NCBI GenBank assembly: GCA_007123335.1
Contig: SKLG01000002.1
Coordinates: forward strand, 1-10,920
Source: Anaerolineae bacterium
GTDB taxonomy: Bacteria; Chloroflexota; Anaerolineae; UBA1429
Length of the DNA: 10,920 nucleotides
Reading direction: 5' to 3'
Part shown: positions 1-6,676 of the stretch, piece by piece
How the letters are laid out: each line of letters starts with the position of its first letter
Numbering within the stretch: position 1 is the first letter of the stretch
Program-made: the position numbers and the translations under genes
Notes under the pieces: model-generated
What the model was told of the DNA's origin: nothing
Database searches by the model: none
Seen by the model: only the letters and a program-made list of their open reading frames with translations

Positions 1-461
1 ATCTCCTGGCCATACTTGCGCAGCTTGACCGCCTTGAGCGCCAGCTCGGGGTCCACATCGATGAGCCCGGCCACGTTGCGGATCGCCGGGTCGGCGTCAA
101 AGCCCAACAGAAGGTCGGGCGAGGCCAGGTGGAAGAAATGCATCGAGTGAGACTGGACCATCTGCCCCTTGTGCAACAAGCGGCGCAACAGCTCCGCCGG
201 GCGCGGCGGCGTGACGCCGGCCACGCGGTCGCAGGCCTTGACCGCAGCCAGGTGATGGCTCACCGGACAGATGCCGCAGATGCGCGGGGTGATCACCGGC
301 ATCTCGAAATACATGCGGCCCTCGGAAAACTTTTCAAAGCCACGGAATTGGTCGACGTGCATAAAGCTCTCTGTGACCTTGCCATCGTCGTCGATGTGAA
401 TGGTCACCCTGGCATGGCCTTCAATACGGGTTACGGGATCAATCGTTACTTTACGCCCCAT
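1..461 (-). CDS. hoxH: [NiFe]-hydrogenase large subunit, HoxH/HydL type (3' end missing)
   Basis: This is the catalytic large subunit that holds the Ni-Fe active site for reversible H2 oxidation in the cytoplasm. Only the first 153 residues are in the window; the gene continues past position 1. The N-terminus reads MGRKVTIDPVTRIEGHARVT, the usual opening of group 3 large subunits. The first nickel-binding motif, RICGICPVSHH, lies at residues 60-70 with C62 and C65 as expected metal ligands. The second, C-terminal CxxC motif cannot be seen. The ATG at 459-461 has a good ribosome binding site (AGGAGAGG, 468-475). It follows hoxY after a 90-bp gap, so the two are probably cotranscribed. A full-length protein would be about 420-490 residues. 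The closest known types are HoxH of NAD-reducing hydrogenases (group 3d) and HydL of bifurcating HydABCSL enzymes; the fragment does not separate them. Confidence 0.95.
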   Translation of the reverse strand, partial: MGRKVTIDPVTRIEGHARVTIHIDDDGKVTESFMHVDQFRGFEKFSEGRMYFEMPVITPRICGICPVSHHLAAVKACDRVAGVTPPRPAELLRRLLHKGQMVQSHSMHFFHLASPDLLLGFDADPAIRNVAGLIDVDPELALKAVKLRKYGQE

Positions 462-519
462 GATGTACCTCTCCTATGGTCACTAGACGAATACACGCAC
501 AAGATACGCCGCATGCTGC

Positions 520-541
520 GCCGCGCTTGGCACCGCGCGGC
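520..541 (-). other. Short inverted repeat in hoxY-hoxH gap
   Basis: A perfect 7-bp inverted repeat, GCCGCGC (520-526) and GCGCGGC (535-541), with an 8-nt spacer, starts just after the hoxY stop codon. It could form an intercistronic hairpin in the mRNA. No U-tract follows it and hoxH lies immediately downstream, so it is unlikely to be a full terminator. In GC-rich DNA a stem of this size can arise by chance. Confidence 0.3.
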
Positions 542-551
542 TCAGCGCGCT

Positions 552-1097
552 CTAGTCGTAGGTGAGCAGATCGTCGGTCAAGACCGGCGTACGGCCGGCC
601 AGCAACTCGGTGATGGCGAACCACAGCGACTCGGCTGGGGGCGGGCAACCGGGGATGTGTAGATCCACCTTGACCACCTGATCCACGGCCTTGACCTGCG
701 GGTAGAGCTTGGCGATCTCGGGCGAGCGCGGGATCTCGGAACCGGGCTCGGTGCTCTCGGTCTCGATATAACCGCGCTGCAATACCTCTTCGAGATCGAA
801 AAAGTTGCGCATGGTGCAGATGCCGCCAAAGACGGCACAGTCACCGACGCTGATCAGGATCTTGGCCCGCTCGCGCATGCGCCGCGCCACCTCTTCCTGA
901 TGGTCGTTGCTGATGGAGCCGGTGAGGATGCCCACGTCACACCCTTCCTCAGGCGGGTGCTTGAGGTCGGTCACGGGCGAAGAGAGGAGCTGTACGTGCT
1001 TGAGGAGCTCAACAATGTTCTCGTCGATATCGAGCAGCGACATGTGGCAGCCGGAGCATACGTCCAGCCAGTCGGTGCAGAGCGTCACTTTGGCCAT
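552..1097 (-). CDS. hoxY: [NiFe]-hydrogenase small subunit, HoxY/HydS type
   Basis: This 181-residue protein is the electron-transfer small subunit that pairs with the large subunit and passes electrons from the Ni-Fe site to the diaphorase part. It shows the pattern for one proximal [4Fe-4S] cluster: C14 and C17 (VCSGCHMSLLD), C87 (GDCAVFGG) and C151 (IPGCPPP). It lacks the C-terminal cluster-binding half and the twin-arginine signal of membrane-bound hydrogenase small subunits, so it is a short cytoplasmic group 3 type; the length is normal for HoxY. Three further cysteines (C7, C53, C94) lie outside the usual ligand set. The ATG at 1095-1097 is preceded by GGGAGGA. It sits between the NuoG-like subunit (102-bp gap containing a strong hairpin) and the large subunit. 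HydS of HydABCSL is an equivalent name. Confidence 0.95.
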   Translation of the reverse strand: MAKVTLCTDWLDVCSGCHMSLLDIDENIVELLKHVQLLSSPVTDLKHPPEEGCDVGILTGSISNDHQEEVARRMRERAKILISVGDCAVFGGICTMRNFFDLEEVLQRGYIETESTEPGSEIPRSPEIAKLYPQVKAVDQVVKVDLHIPGCPPPAESLWFAITELLAGRTPVLTDDLLTYD

Positions 1098-1125
1098 GAA
1101 TGTCCTCCCATGATTGAAGGCTACA

Positions 1126-1167
1126 GGTCACAGGTTACCGACATCGCGTATCGCGCAACCTGTGACC
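1126..1167 (-). other. Intercistronic hairpin between hydA and hoxY
   Basis: A perfect 11-bp inverted repeat, GGTCACAGGTT (1126-1136) and AACCTGTGACC (1157-1167), is separated by 20 nt. Inside the spacer a second small stem, CGCG-TAT-CGCG (1145-1155), can form. It starts about 30 nt after the hydA stop codon and ends about 28 nt before the hoxY start. No poly-U follows on the transcript strand, so it looks more like an mRNA stability or processing hairpin, a leaky attenuator, or a protein-binding palindrome than an efficient terminator. Confidence 0.6.
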
Positions 1168-1199
1168 GATGGGAACGTCGCGATCGACGCCCACTATCT

Positions 1200-2891
1200 T
1201 TACAATAGCGCTCCCAGGCGCTCAATGACCTCGACCTCTGACGGTCGGCGGGTCGTGACGCCTGCCTTGAGTTCAAAACTGCGGCCCTCGGTGTTGACCA
1301 GCGATCCGTCCTTCTCGAACATGACGGGCGACGGCAAGATGACGTCGGCTACGTCCTCCCAGGGCTCGCGATAGCTCGCCTGAACGGCCACAAAATCCGC
1401 CTTGGCCAGCGCGTCCATCAACTCCTGCGGAACCTCCGCCGCCTCGCCAGCTATGACATAATAGGCGGAAAAGCCATCGTTGGCAAAGGGCTCTGATATC
1501 CCGACCTCGGCCAGGCCGGCGGTGTTGCCTTCCGGCGCAAAGCCAATGGTCTTGGCCTTGGGCAGTTGAGCGGCCAGCTCTTGGGCCAGCGCGGCGCTGT
1601 GCTGATCGTAGACGATGACCGGCATCTCGGCGTGCTGCGCCAGTTCCACCGCGCGCTCGGCCTCATCCGGCGACCACTTGTAGCGCGCCCACGCATCGAG
1701 GCCGTTGGGCTCGTCATCCAAGAGGATGACCCGCACCCCGCGATGTCGCGCGCTGCGCTTGATGGGGAAGCTGGCCATACGATAGTTATAGCCCTCGGTG
1801 AGATCGACATCGGCCACGATGATGAGGTCCGTCTCGTCCAGGACGCTCAGCGGCGCGTTATCGCCGTTCACAAGGGCGCCGCCCAGGGCCATCTTTTTGC
1901 CTGGCAACTGGTTCACCGCCGCCTGCGCGGCCTCGGTGGAGCTAAAGCCAGAGACGACCACGGCGGACTCGGCCGATTTGAGGCCCTCGGCCGCCTTTTG
2001 CAGCGCATCATCCCAGTCGGCGTCGGCCAGAGCGCCATCGGCCTTGACCAGCGGCTTGCGCACCCGCTGGCGCCTCTCGTGGAGCAGCCCAAAGCGCCCG
2101 ACCTCGCAGATCAGGCCCTTGTTCGGCTCGGCGTCCCAATCGCCCTCGACGCGAATAACGCGGTTGCCGCGCACGATGAGCTCCACCCCACAACCCACGC
2201 TGCACAGGCTGCATCGCGAGGGCACCCGGGTGATCTCGTCGGTGGCGCCCATATAGGCGCTGGCGCGGTCCATCAGCGCGCCGGTGGGGCACATCTGCAT
2301 GCAGGTGCCGCAGGAGATGCAGCTCGAATCGCCAAAGGGTATATCCATGTCGGCGATGACCATCGTATCGGCGCCACGGTTCTTGAGCCCCAGCGTGCGG
2401 TTGCCCACCAGCTCGTCGCATGCGCGGATGCAACGGCGGCAGAGGATGCAGCGGTTATGATCCATGACAAAGAACTGTCGCGAGGCATCCACCGGCATCT
2501 TGGGGAAGGCGCGGTCGAACTCCCAGTGGGTCAGGCCATGCTCATAGGCCAGATCCTGTAGGGTGCAGCTACCGCTCGTCTGGCAGTACATGCAAAAGTG
2601 GTTGCGCTCGGAAAAGAGAAGTTGTAGCACAAAGCGCCGGGCGCCAAGCACCGCGTCCGATGCGGTGTGCACCACCATCCCCTCCGAGACCGGGAAGGTG
2701 CACGCGGGATGCAATACCCGCTGTTTCTCCACCTCCACCAAGCACATGCGGCACGCGCCGATGGGCTTGAGGGCGTCATGGGCGCAGAGTTCTGGGATAT
2801 CGATCCCAGCAACCTTGGCCGCGTCCAGCACGGTGCTGTTCGCGGGCACCGAGACCTGGTGGCCGTCGATAGTGACCTGTACATCTGGCAT
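1200..2891 (-). CDS. NuoG-like iron-sulfur subunit of hydrogenase (HydA/HoxU-type) with vestigial molybdopterin-fold domain
   Basis: This 563-residue protein is the Fe-S wire linking the [NiFe] module to the flavin subunit. Ligands visible in order: plant-type [2Fe-2S] C36, C47, C50, C64; His-liganded [4Fe-4S] H98, C100, C103, C109; ferredoxin pair C148, C151, C154, C158 and C191, C194, C197, C201; and a molybdopterin-oxidoreductase-type cluster C227, C230, C234, C262. Residues about 265-563 look like a shortened, probably non-catalytic molybdopterin domain that keeps the late motif FEKDGSLVNTEGR (526-538). HoxU proper is only about 240 residues, so this is closer to NuoG or to HydA without an H-cluster. 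The ATG at 2889-2891 is preferred over an upstream GTG at 2919-2921 because AGGAGGAA lies 5 nt before it. It is the first gene after the promoter in the 2892-3039 gap, followed by hoxY and hoxH. Confidence 0.9.
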   Translation of the reverse strand: MPDVQVTIDGHQVSVPANSTVLDAAKVAGIDIPELCAHDALKPIGACRMCLVEVEKQRVLHPACTFPVSEGMVVHTASDAVLGARRFVLQLLFSERNHFCMYCQTSGSCTLQDLAYEHGLTHWEFDRAFPKMPVDASRQFFVMDHNRCILCRRCIRACDELVGNRTLGLKNRGADTMVIADMDIPFGDSSCISCGTCMQMCPTGALMDRASAYMGATDEITRVPSRCSLCSVGCGVELIVRGNRVIRVEGDWDAEPNKGLICEVGRFGLLHERRQRVRKPLVKADGALADADWDDALQKAAEGLKSAESAVVVSGFSSTEAAQAAVNQLPGKKMALGGALVNGDNAPLSVLDETDLIIVADVDLTEGYNYRMASFPIKRSARHRGVRVILLDDEPNGLDAWARYKWSPDEAERAVELAQHAEMPVIVYDQHSAALAQELAAQLPKAKTIGFAPEGNTAGLAEVGISEPFANDGFSAYYVIAGEAAEVPQELMDALAKADFVAVQASYREPWEDVADVILPSPVMFEKDGSLVNTEGRSFELKAGVTTRRPSEVEVIERLGALL

Positions 2892-2896
2892 GTTGA

Positions 2897-2904
2897 TTCC
2901 TCCT
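2897..2904 (-). promoter_or_regulatory. Ribosome binding site that fixes the hydA start
   Basis: AGGAGGAA lies 5 nt upstream of the ATG at 2889-2891. It would fall inside the coding sequence if the upstream GTG at 2919-2921 were used. The ferredoxin fold also begins right after this ATG (PDVQVTIDG), so the shorter protein is favoured. Confidence 0.75.
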
Positions 2905-2954
2905 GCGACACACGGCTTCACAACGCAAAGCAGGGTCGGGTATCCGCCACGAAA

Positions 2955-2962
2955 GTACGAAT
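2955..2962 (-). promoter_or_regulatory. Putative operator copy 1 (ATTCGTAC), near the transcription start
   Basis: On the transcribed strand this reads ATTCGTAC, identical to the core of two other copies in the same gap. It falls about +2 to +10 relative to the start expected from the -10 box at 2971-2976, a position typical of repressor sites. Only this half-site is conserved; the left half of the palindrome is degenerate. The binding protein is unknown. Confidence 0.55.
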
Positions 2963-2970
2963 ATGCTTAT

Positions 2971-2999
2971 ATTTTACACGAAAATGGTACGAATTTCAA
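2971..2999 (-). promoter_or_regulatory. Sigma70/SigA-type promoter for hydA-hoxY-hoxH
   Basis: On the minus strand, TTGAAA (2999 to 2994) is followed after exactly 17 bp by TAAAAT (2976 to 2971). Each hexamer differs from consensus at one base. The surrounding DNA is clearly more AT-rich than the rest of the window. The expected start is near 2964, giving a leader of about 73 nt before the hydA ATG. The copies of ATTCGTAC in the spacer, near the start site and upstream indicate a regulated promoter. It separates hydA-hoxY-hoxH from the upstream hydB-protease genes, although read-through is possible. Confidence 0.7.
2987..2996 (-). promoter_or_regulatory. Putative operator copy 2, inside the promoter spacer and overlapping -35
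   Basis: The minus strand reads AAATTCGTAC here. A 15-bp window ending at 2987 matches the perfect palindrome of copy 3 at 12 of 15 positions. It lies between and partly over the -35 and -10 boxes, where a bound protein would block RNA polymerase. It is 32 bp from copy 1 and 31 bp from copy 3. Confidence 0.6.
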
Positions 3000-3017
3000 G
3001 CCTTTTTCGCCGAATCG

Positions 3018-3032
3018 GTACGAATTTCGTAC
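3018..3032 (-). promoter_or_regulatory. Putative operator copy 3, perfect 15-bp palindrome
   Basis: GTACGAATTTCGTAC is a perfect inverted repeat of GTACGAA around one central base. It lies about 54-68 bp upstream of the expected transcription start and a few bases after the stop codon of the protease gene. It is the best candidate for the full recognition site of a dimeric regulator whose variants are copies 1 and 2. I do not recognise the motif as that of a known regulator family. Confidence 0.65.
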
Positions 3033-3039
3033 AGCCCGA

Positions 3040-3609
3040 TCATGGCGCATCGCCCTGAGCGATCAGTCCTTTGGTGCGCACAAAATCTGTCAAGCGCAGC
3101 ACCGCCTGGTCGGCCAGGGCCGACGTCTCTGGCGACAATTGTTCGCCAAAGTCAAAGTCGGTGCCCAGCACCGATAGCACATAGCCCGTCGGATGGCGCC
3201 CATAGAGCGTCTCGCAGAGGGCCAAAAGCGACGTCGGATTGAGATGGTGGCTCACCATGCTGGATCGATAGGCGGGTGAGATCTGCTGCCAATGCACAGG
3301 CTCCCACTCCATACCCTCGACGTGGGCATCGATGAACACCACATCGCTGTATTGAACCAGCTCCTCCGCCAACTCGGGCGTCAGTTGATGCAATTGCATG
3401 ATCGAGAGGCGATCCTCGATCCAGACCATCTCCTCAACGTCGGCAGAGCTGCTCGGCAAGCCCAGGCGCTGGCGCAGGCGTTCCAACACGTGGAACGCCA
3501 CGCCATCGTCTTGACGGCTCATGTTCCCATAGCCGATGAGCAGCACCCTGGCCTCCTCGCCTTGTGTCTCCGCTCTTGATGTTTCGCCGGCGCCATCCGT
3601 CTGAGCCAT
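3040..3609 (-). CDS. Hydrogenase maturation protease (peptidase M52 family)
   Basis: This 189-residue nickel-dependent endopeptidase is expected to clip the C-terminal tail of the large subunit after Ni insertion, as HoxW, HybD and HycI do. The family signature LLIGYGNMSRQDDGVAFHV is at residues 23-41, with D35 in the place of the first metal-binding acid. VVFIDAHVEG (90-99) supplies D94, and SHHLNPTSLLAL (120-131) supplies the third ligand region (H121/H122). The first 20 residues are a polar extension without clear function. It starts 10 bp after the hydB stop codon with AAGGA before the ATG, so the two are translated from one message. The placement upstream of the hydA promoter means the protease may be expressed separately from its substrate, HoxH. 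Confidence 0.9.
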   Translation of the reverse strand: MAQTDGAGETSRAETQGEEARVLLIGYGNMSRQDDGVAFHVLERLRQRLGLPSSSADVEEMVWIEDRLSIMQLHQLTPELAEELVQYSDVVFIDAHVEGMEWEPVHWQQISPAYRSSMVSHHLNPTSLLALCETLYGRHPTGYVLSVLGTDFDFGEQLSPETSALADQAVLRLTDFVRTKGLIAQGDAP

Positions 3610-3619
3610 CAGTTCCTTC

Positions 3620-6600
3620 TTAATCGAGGTCGCAGCGCAGGCACCGCTTGCAGTCCTCGCGACACACCTGCTCCGAGAAGCCTAGCTCGACTTCTTGCCA
3701 GTTGTGGCGGCGTGCGTCGGGATCCTGAACAGGTACGGCGCTACGAGGCGTCTCGGCGTAATCCTCCATCGTCCAGGATACCTCAAAATCGGCATAGTCC
3801 AGCCAGTCCTCCTTGGAGGCGGGCTGGCCACCCGACAGGTACTCGTCCACCGTTTGGGCCACCTTGTTGCCCTGAGCCACAGCCTCGACGACGGTGGCGG
3901 GGCCAAGGACGACGTCGCCGGCAGCAAACACATCGGGGCGATCGGTGCCCAGATGGCGGGTTACCTTGACCGTCGAATCGCGGTTGAACTCGATGCCGCA
4001 ACCATCGGCGCATTCCATATCGGTCCTCTGGCCGATGGCCGGGATGACGATATCGACGTTGAGCACAAACTCAGAGCCCTCAATGGGCGAGGGGCGACGG
4101 CGGGCGCTCGAGTCAAACTCACCCAACTCCTGCCGCACCAGCTCTATCCCCTCAACCTTGCCATTGCCCACCAGGCGCGTGGGGTTGACCAGGAAGTGGA
4201 GCTGAAGCCCTTCCTCGACAGCCTCTTCGATCTCGAGATCGGTGGCGGGCATGTCGAAACGCGTGCGACGATAGACCAGGTGAACGGCCGTTGCGCCCAG
4301 CCGAATGGCCGTGCGCGCCGCGTCGATGGCGGTGTTGCCGCCGCCGACCACCGCTACCGTCTTGCCGGCGAGATCGGGGGCATCGCCCAGGGCGACATCG
4401 CGCAAAAAGTCGATGCCCGAGAGCACGCCCTCCTTGTCCTCCCCCGGCACGCGCAGGGTGCTGCTCGACCAGGAGCCGATGGCCAGCACCACGGCGTCGG
4501 CCCCACCGGTGCCGTTATCGCTGTCGAACAACCCGTCCAGGGTGAAATCGCGACCCAGGCGCGAGTTGGTCACAATGTTGACGCCGGCGCGCCGGATGTT
4601 GTCGATCTCGGCGTTCAGGATATCGCGGGGCAACCGATAGTCGGGAATACCCCAGGCCATCATGCCGCCGGCCTCGGGCATGGCCTCGTGCACGGTGACG
4701 TCATAGCCCCACTGGGCCAGGCGCAGCGCGGCGGTGAGGCCCGCAGGCCCGCCGCCGACGACGGCCACCTTCTTGCCCTTTTTACCCTCGGCCAGCCCAG
4801 GCGTCCAGGGGGCGCCCAGCTCATGGTCGGCCATAAAGCGCTTGATCTGACGAATCGATACCGGCTGGTCGAGCTCCGCACGGCGGCAGCGATCCTCGCA
4901 AAAGGCGGGGCACACGCGCCCACAAACCAACGCAAAGGGATTGCGCTCGCGATGAATCTCTAGCGCCTCGGCGTAGCGCCCTTCCGAGACCAGGGTCACA
5001 TAGCTGGGCACATCCACACCGGCGGGGCAGGCGTTCACGCAGGGCGCCCGCACCAGGTCGACACAGTCGCCGGCGGGGCAGCGCTTGTCGAGGATGTGCG
5101 CCTCAAACTCTTCGTGGAAGTAGCGCAGCGCAGCCATGACCGGGCCAGGGGTGAGCTGACCCAACGCGCAGATGGAAGCCTTGGACATGCCGGCGGCGAT
5201 TCGCTCGATGGTGTCCAGATCCTCCATCGTGCCCTTGCCCTCGGTGATGCGCGTCAAGACCTCTAGCATGCGTCGGCCACCCACGCGGCAGGGCACGCAC
5301 TTGCCGCACGACTCGGCCGTGGCAAAGGTCAGAAAGTAGCGGCTGAACTCGACCATACAGGTGGCCTCGTCCACGATGATCATACCGCCAGAGCCCATAA
5401 CGGCGCCGGCCTGGACGAGAGAGTCAAAGTCGACGTTCAGGTTCAAGCCTGATGCGGGCAGGCAACCGCCCAAGGGGCCGCCAGTCTGCACCGCTTTGAA
5501 CGATTTGCCATTGGGGACGCCGCCGCCGATATCAAAGACGATCTCGCCCATGGTGATGCCCATAGGCACCTCCACCAGGCCCGTGTTCTCGACCTTGCCG
5601 GTGAGGGCAAAGATCGCCGTGCCTGGGCTACGCGGCGTGCCGATGGAAGCGAACCACTCGGCCCCGCGAGCGATGATCTGCGGGATATTGGCATAGCTCT
5701 TGACGTTGTTGTTGTTCGTCGGCTTGCCCCACAGACCCGAGACCGCCGGGAAGGGCGGGCGGGGGCGCGGCTCGCCGCGACGCCCCTCGATAGAGGCGAT
5801 CAGCGCCGTCTCCTCGCCGCACACAAAGGCGCCGGCGCCCTCTTTGATATGCAGCTTGAAGGAGAAATCGGAACCCAGGATGTTATCGCCCAACAAGCCA
5901 TACTCCTCGGCCTGCTGGATAGCTATGCGCAGCCGCTGAATGGCCAGCGGATACTCGGCGCGGCAGTAGACATAGCCCTCTTTGGCGCCGATAGCGTATC
6001 CGGCGATGGCCATCCCCTCCAGCACCGAGTGCGGATCGCCCTCGATGATGGAGCGGTCCATGAACGCGCCGGGGTCGCCCTCGTCGGCGTTGCAGACGAT
6101 GTACTTGACATCGCCGGGCGCCTTTTGGGCAAACTCCCATTTAAGGCCGGTGAGAAAGCCCGCGCCACCTCGGCCGCGCAAGCCCGAGCGCTTGACCTCG
6201 TCGATCACCTGCTCGGGGGTCATCTCGCTCAGCACCTTGCCGAGGGCCTCATAGCCTCCCTGGGAGATATATTCGTTGATGCTCTCGGGATCGATCAAAC
6301 CACAGTTGCGCAGCGTGACGCGCAGCTGCTTGCCATAGAAAGGAATGGCGTCATAATAGGGGATCGATTGATGCGTCGCCGGCTCTTGATAGGTGAGGCG
6401 CTCCACGATGCGGCCCTTGACCAGCGTCTCCTCAACCAGTTCCTCAATATCCTCTGCCTGCACCTGGCAGTAGAAAATGCCTTCGGGGTAGACGATGATC
6501 ACCGGACCCATGGCGCAAAAGCCACGGCATCCTGTCTCTACCACTCGCACCTCATCCACCAGGCCACGACGTTCCACCTCGGACCTGAATGCATCGATCA

Positions 6601-6676
6601 CCGAGGTAGCGCCAGAAGCCGTACAGCCTGTACCAGAACACACCAGGACGTTCGCCCGGTATAGAGTCTCTGCCAT
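3620..6676 (-). CDS. NuoF-GltD fusion: hydrogenase flavin subunit HydB with a C-terminal FAD/NAD(P)H oxidoreductase module
   Basis: This 1018-residue subunit oxidises or reduces NAD(P)(H) and exchanges electrons with the hydrogenase Fe-S chain. Domains in order: thioredoxin-fold [2Fe-2S] (about 1-95; C13, C18, C50, C54); NuoF-type FMN/NAD site (GLRGRGGAGFLTGLKW 165-180, CNADEGDPGAF 195-205, GEETALIASIEGRRGEPR 287-304); SLBB region; NuoF [4Fe-4S] (C457, C460, C463, C503); CPAGDC (533-538); GltD-type Fe-S domain (C546, C550, C585, C589, C593, C597); FAD fold (VAVVGGGPAGLTAA 637-650); second nucleotide fold (VAVVGGGNTAIDAARTA 774-790, VYRRT 801-805); AAGD (918-921); and a Cys-rich tail (C1005, C1009, C1012, C1015). 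HydB/HndC proteins normally end with a 2[4Fe-4S] ferredoxin domain; here a GltD/NfnB-like unit replaces it. The ATG at 6674-6676 has GGAGGAG upstream. The gene precedes the maturation protease. NADPH as substrate of the second fold is suggested by YRR but unproven. Confidence 0.92.
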   Translation of the reverse strand: MAETLYRANVLVCSGTGCTASGATSVIDAFRSEVERRGLVDEVRVVETGCRGFCAMGPVIIVYPEGIFYCQVQAEDIEELVEETLVKGRIVERLTYQEPATHQSIPYYDAIPFYGKQLRVTLRNCGLIDPESINEYISQGGYEALGKVLSEMTPEQVIDEVKRSGLRGRGGAGFLTGLKWEFAQKAPGDVKYIVCNADEGDPGAFMDRSIIEGDPHSVLEGMAIAGYAIGAKEGYVYCRAEYPLAIQRLRIAIQQAEEYGLLGDNILGSDFSFKLHIKEGAGAFVCGEETALIASIEGRRGEPRPRPPFPAVSGLWGKPTNNNNVKSYANIPQIIARGAEWFASIGTPRSPGTAIFALTGKVENTGLVEVPMGITMGEIVFDIGGGVPNGKSFKAVQTGGPLGGCLPASGLNLNVDFDSLVQAGAVMGSGGMIIVDEATCMVEFSRYFLTFATAESCGKCVPCRVGGRRMLEVLTRITEGKGTMEDLDTIERIAAGMSKASICALGQLTPGPVMAALRYFHEEFEAHILDKRCPAGDCVDLVRAPCVNACPAGVDVPSYVTLVSEGRYAEALEIHRERNPFALVCGRVCPAFCEDRCRRAELDQPVSIRQIKRFMADHELGAPWTPGLAEGKKGKKVAVVGGGPAGLTAALRLAQWGYDVTVHEAMPEAGGMMAWGIPDYRLPRDILNAEIDNIRRAGVNIVTNSRLGRDFTLDGLFDSDNGTGGADAVVLAIGSWSSSTLRVPGEDKEGVLSGIDFLRDVALGDAPDLAGKTVAVVGGGNTAIDAARTAIRLGATAVHLVYRRTRFDMPATDLEIEEAVEEGLQLHFLVNPTRLVGNGKVEGIELVRQELGEFDSSARRRPSPIEGSEFVLNVDIVIPAIGQRTDMECADGCGIEFNRDSTVKVTRHLGTDRPDVFAAGDVVLGPATVVEAVAQGNKVAQTVDEYLSGGQPASKEDWLDYADFEVSWTMEDYAETPRSAVPVQDPDARRHNWQEVELGFSEQVCREDCKRCLRCDLD

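Noticed and set aside
1566..2561. Plus-strand open frame of 331 codons opposite hydA
   Set aside because: It is a shadow of the Cys-rich NuoG-like gene on the other strand, which has full motif support and a ribosome binding site.
1200..2891. [FeFe]-hydrogenase H-cluster subunit
   Set aside because: The Fe-S N-terminus resembles HydA, but no H-cluster cysteine motif follows; the C-terminal part resembles a molybdopterin-fold remnant.
2892..2921. Longer hydA starting at the upstream GTG
   Set aside because: The ten extra residues encode the ribosome binding site region and are not part of the ferredoxin fold; the ATG with AGGAGGAA fits better.
3695..4963. Long plus-strand open frame opposite the hydB fusion (422 codons)
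   Set aside because: It is antisense to a gene with unbroken family motifs, its translation has no recognisable domain, and long antisense frames are usual in GC-rich genes.
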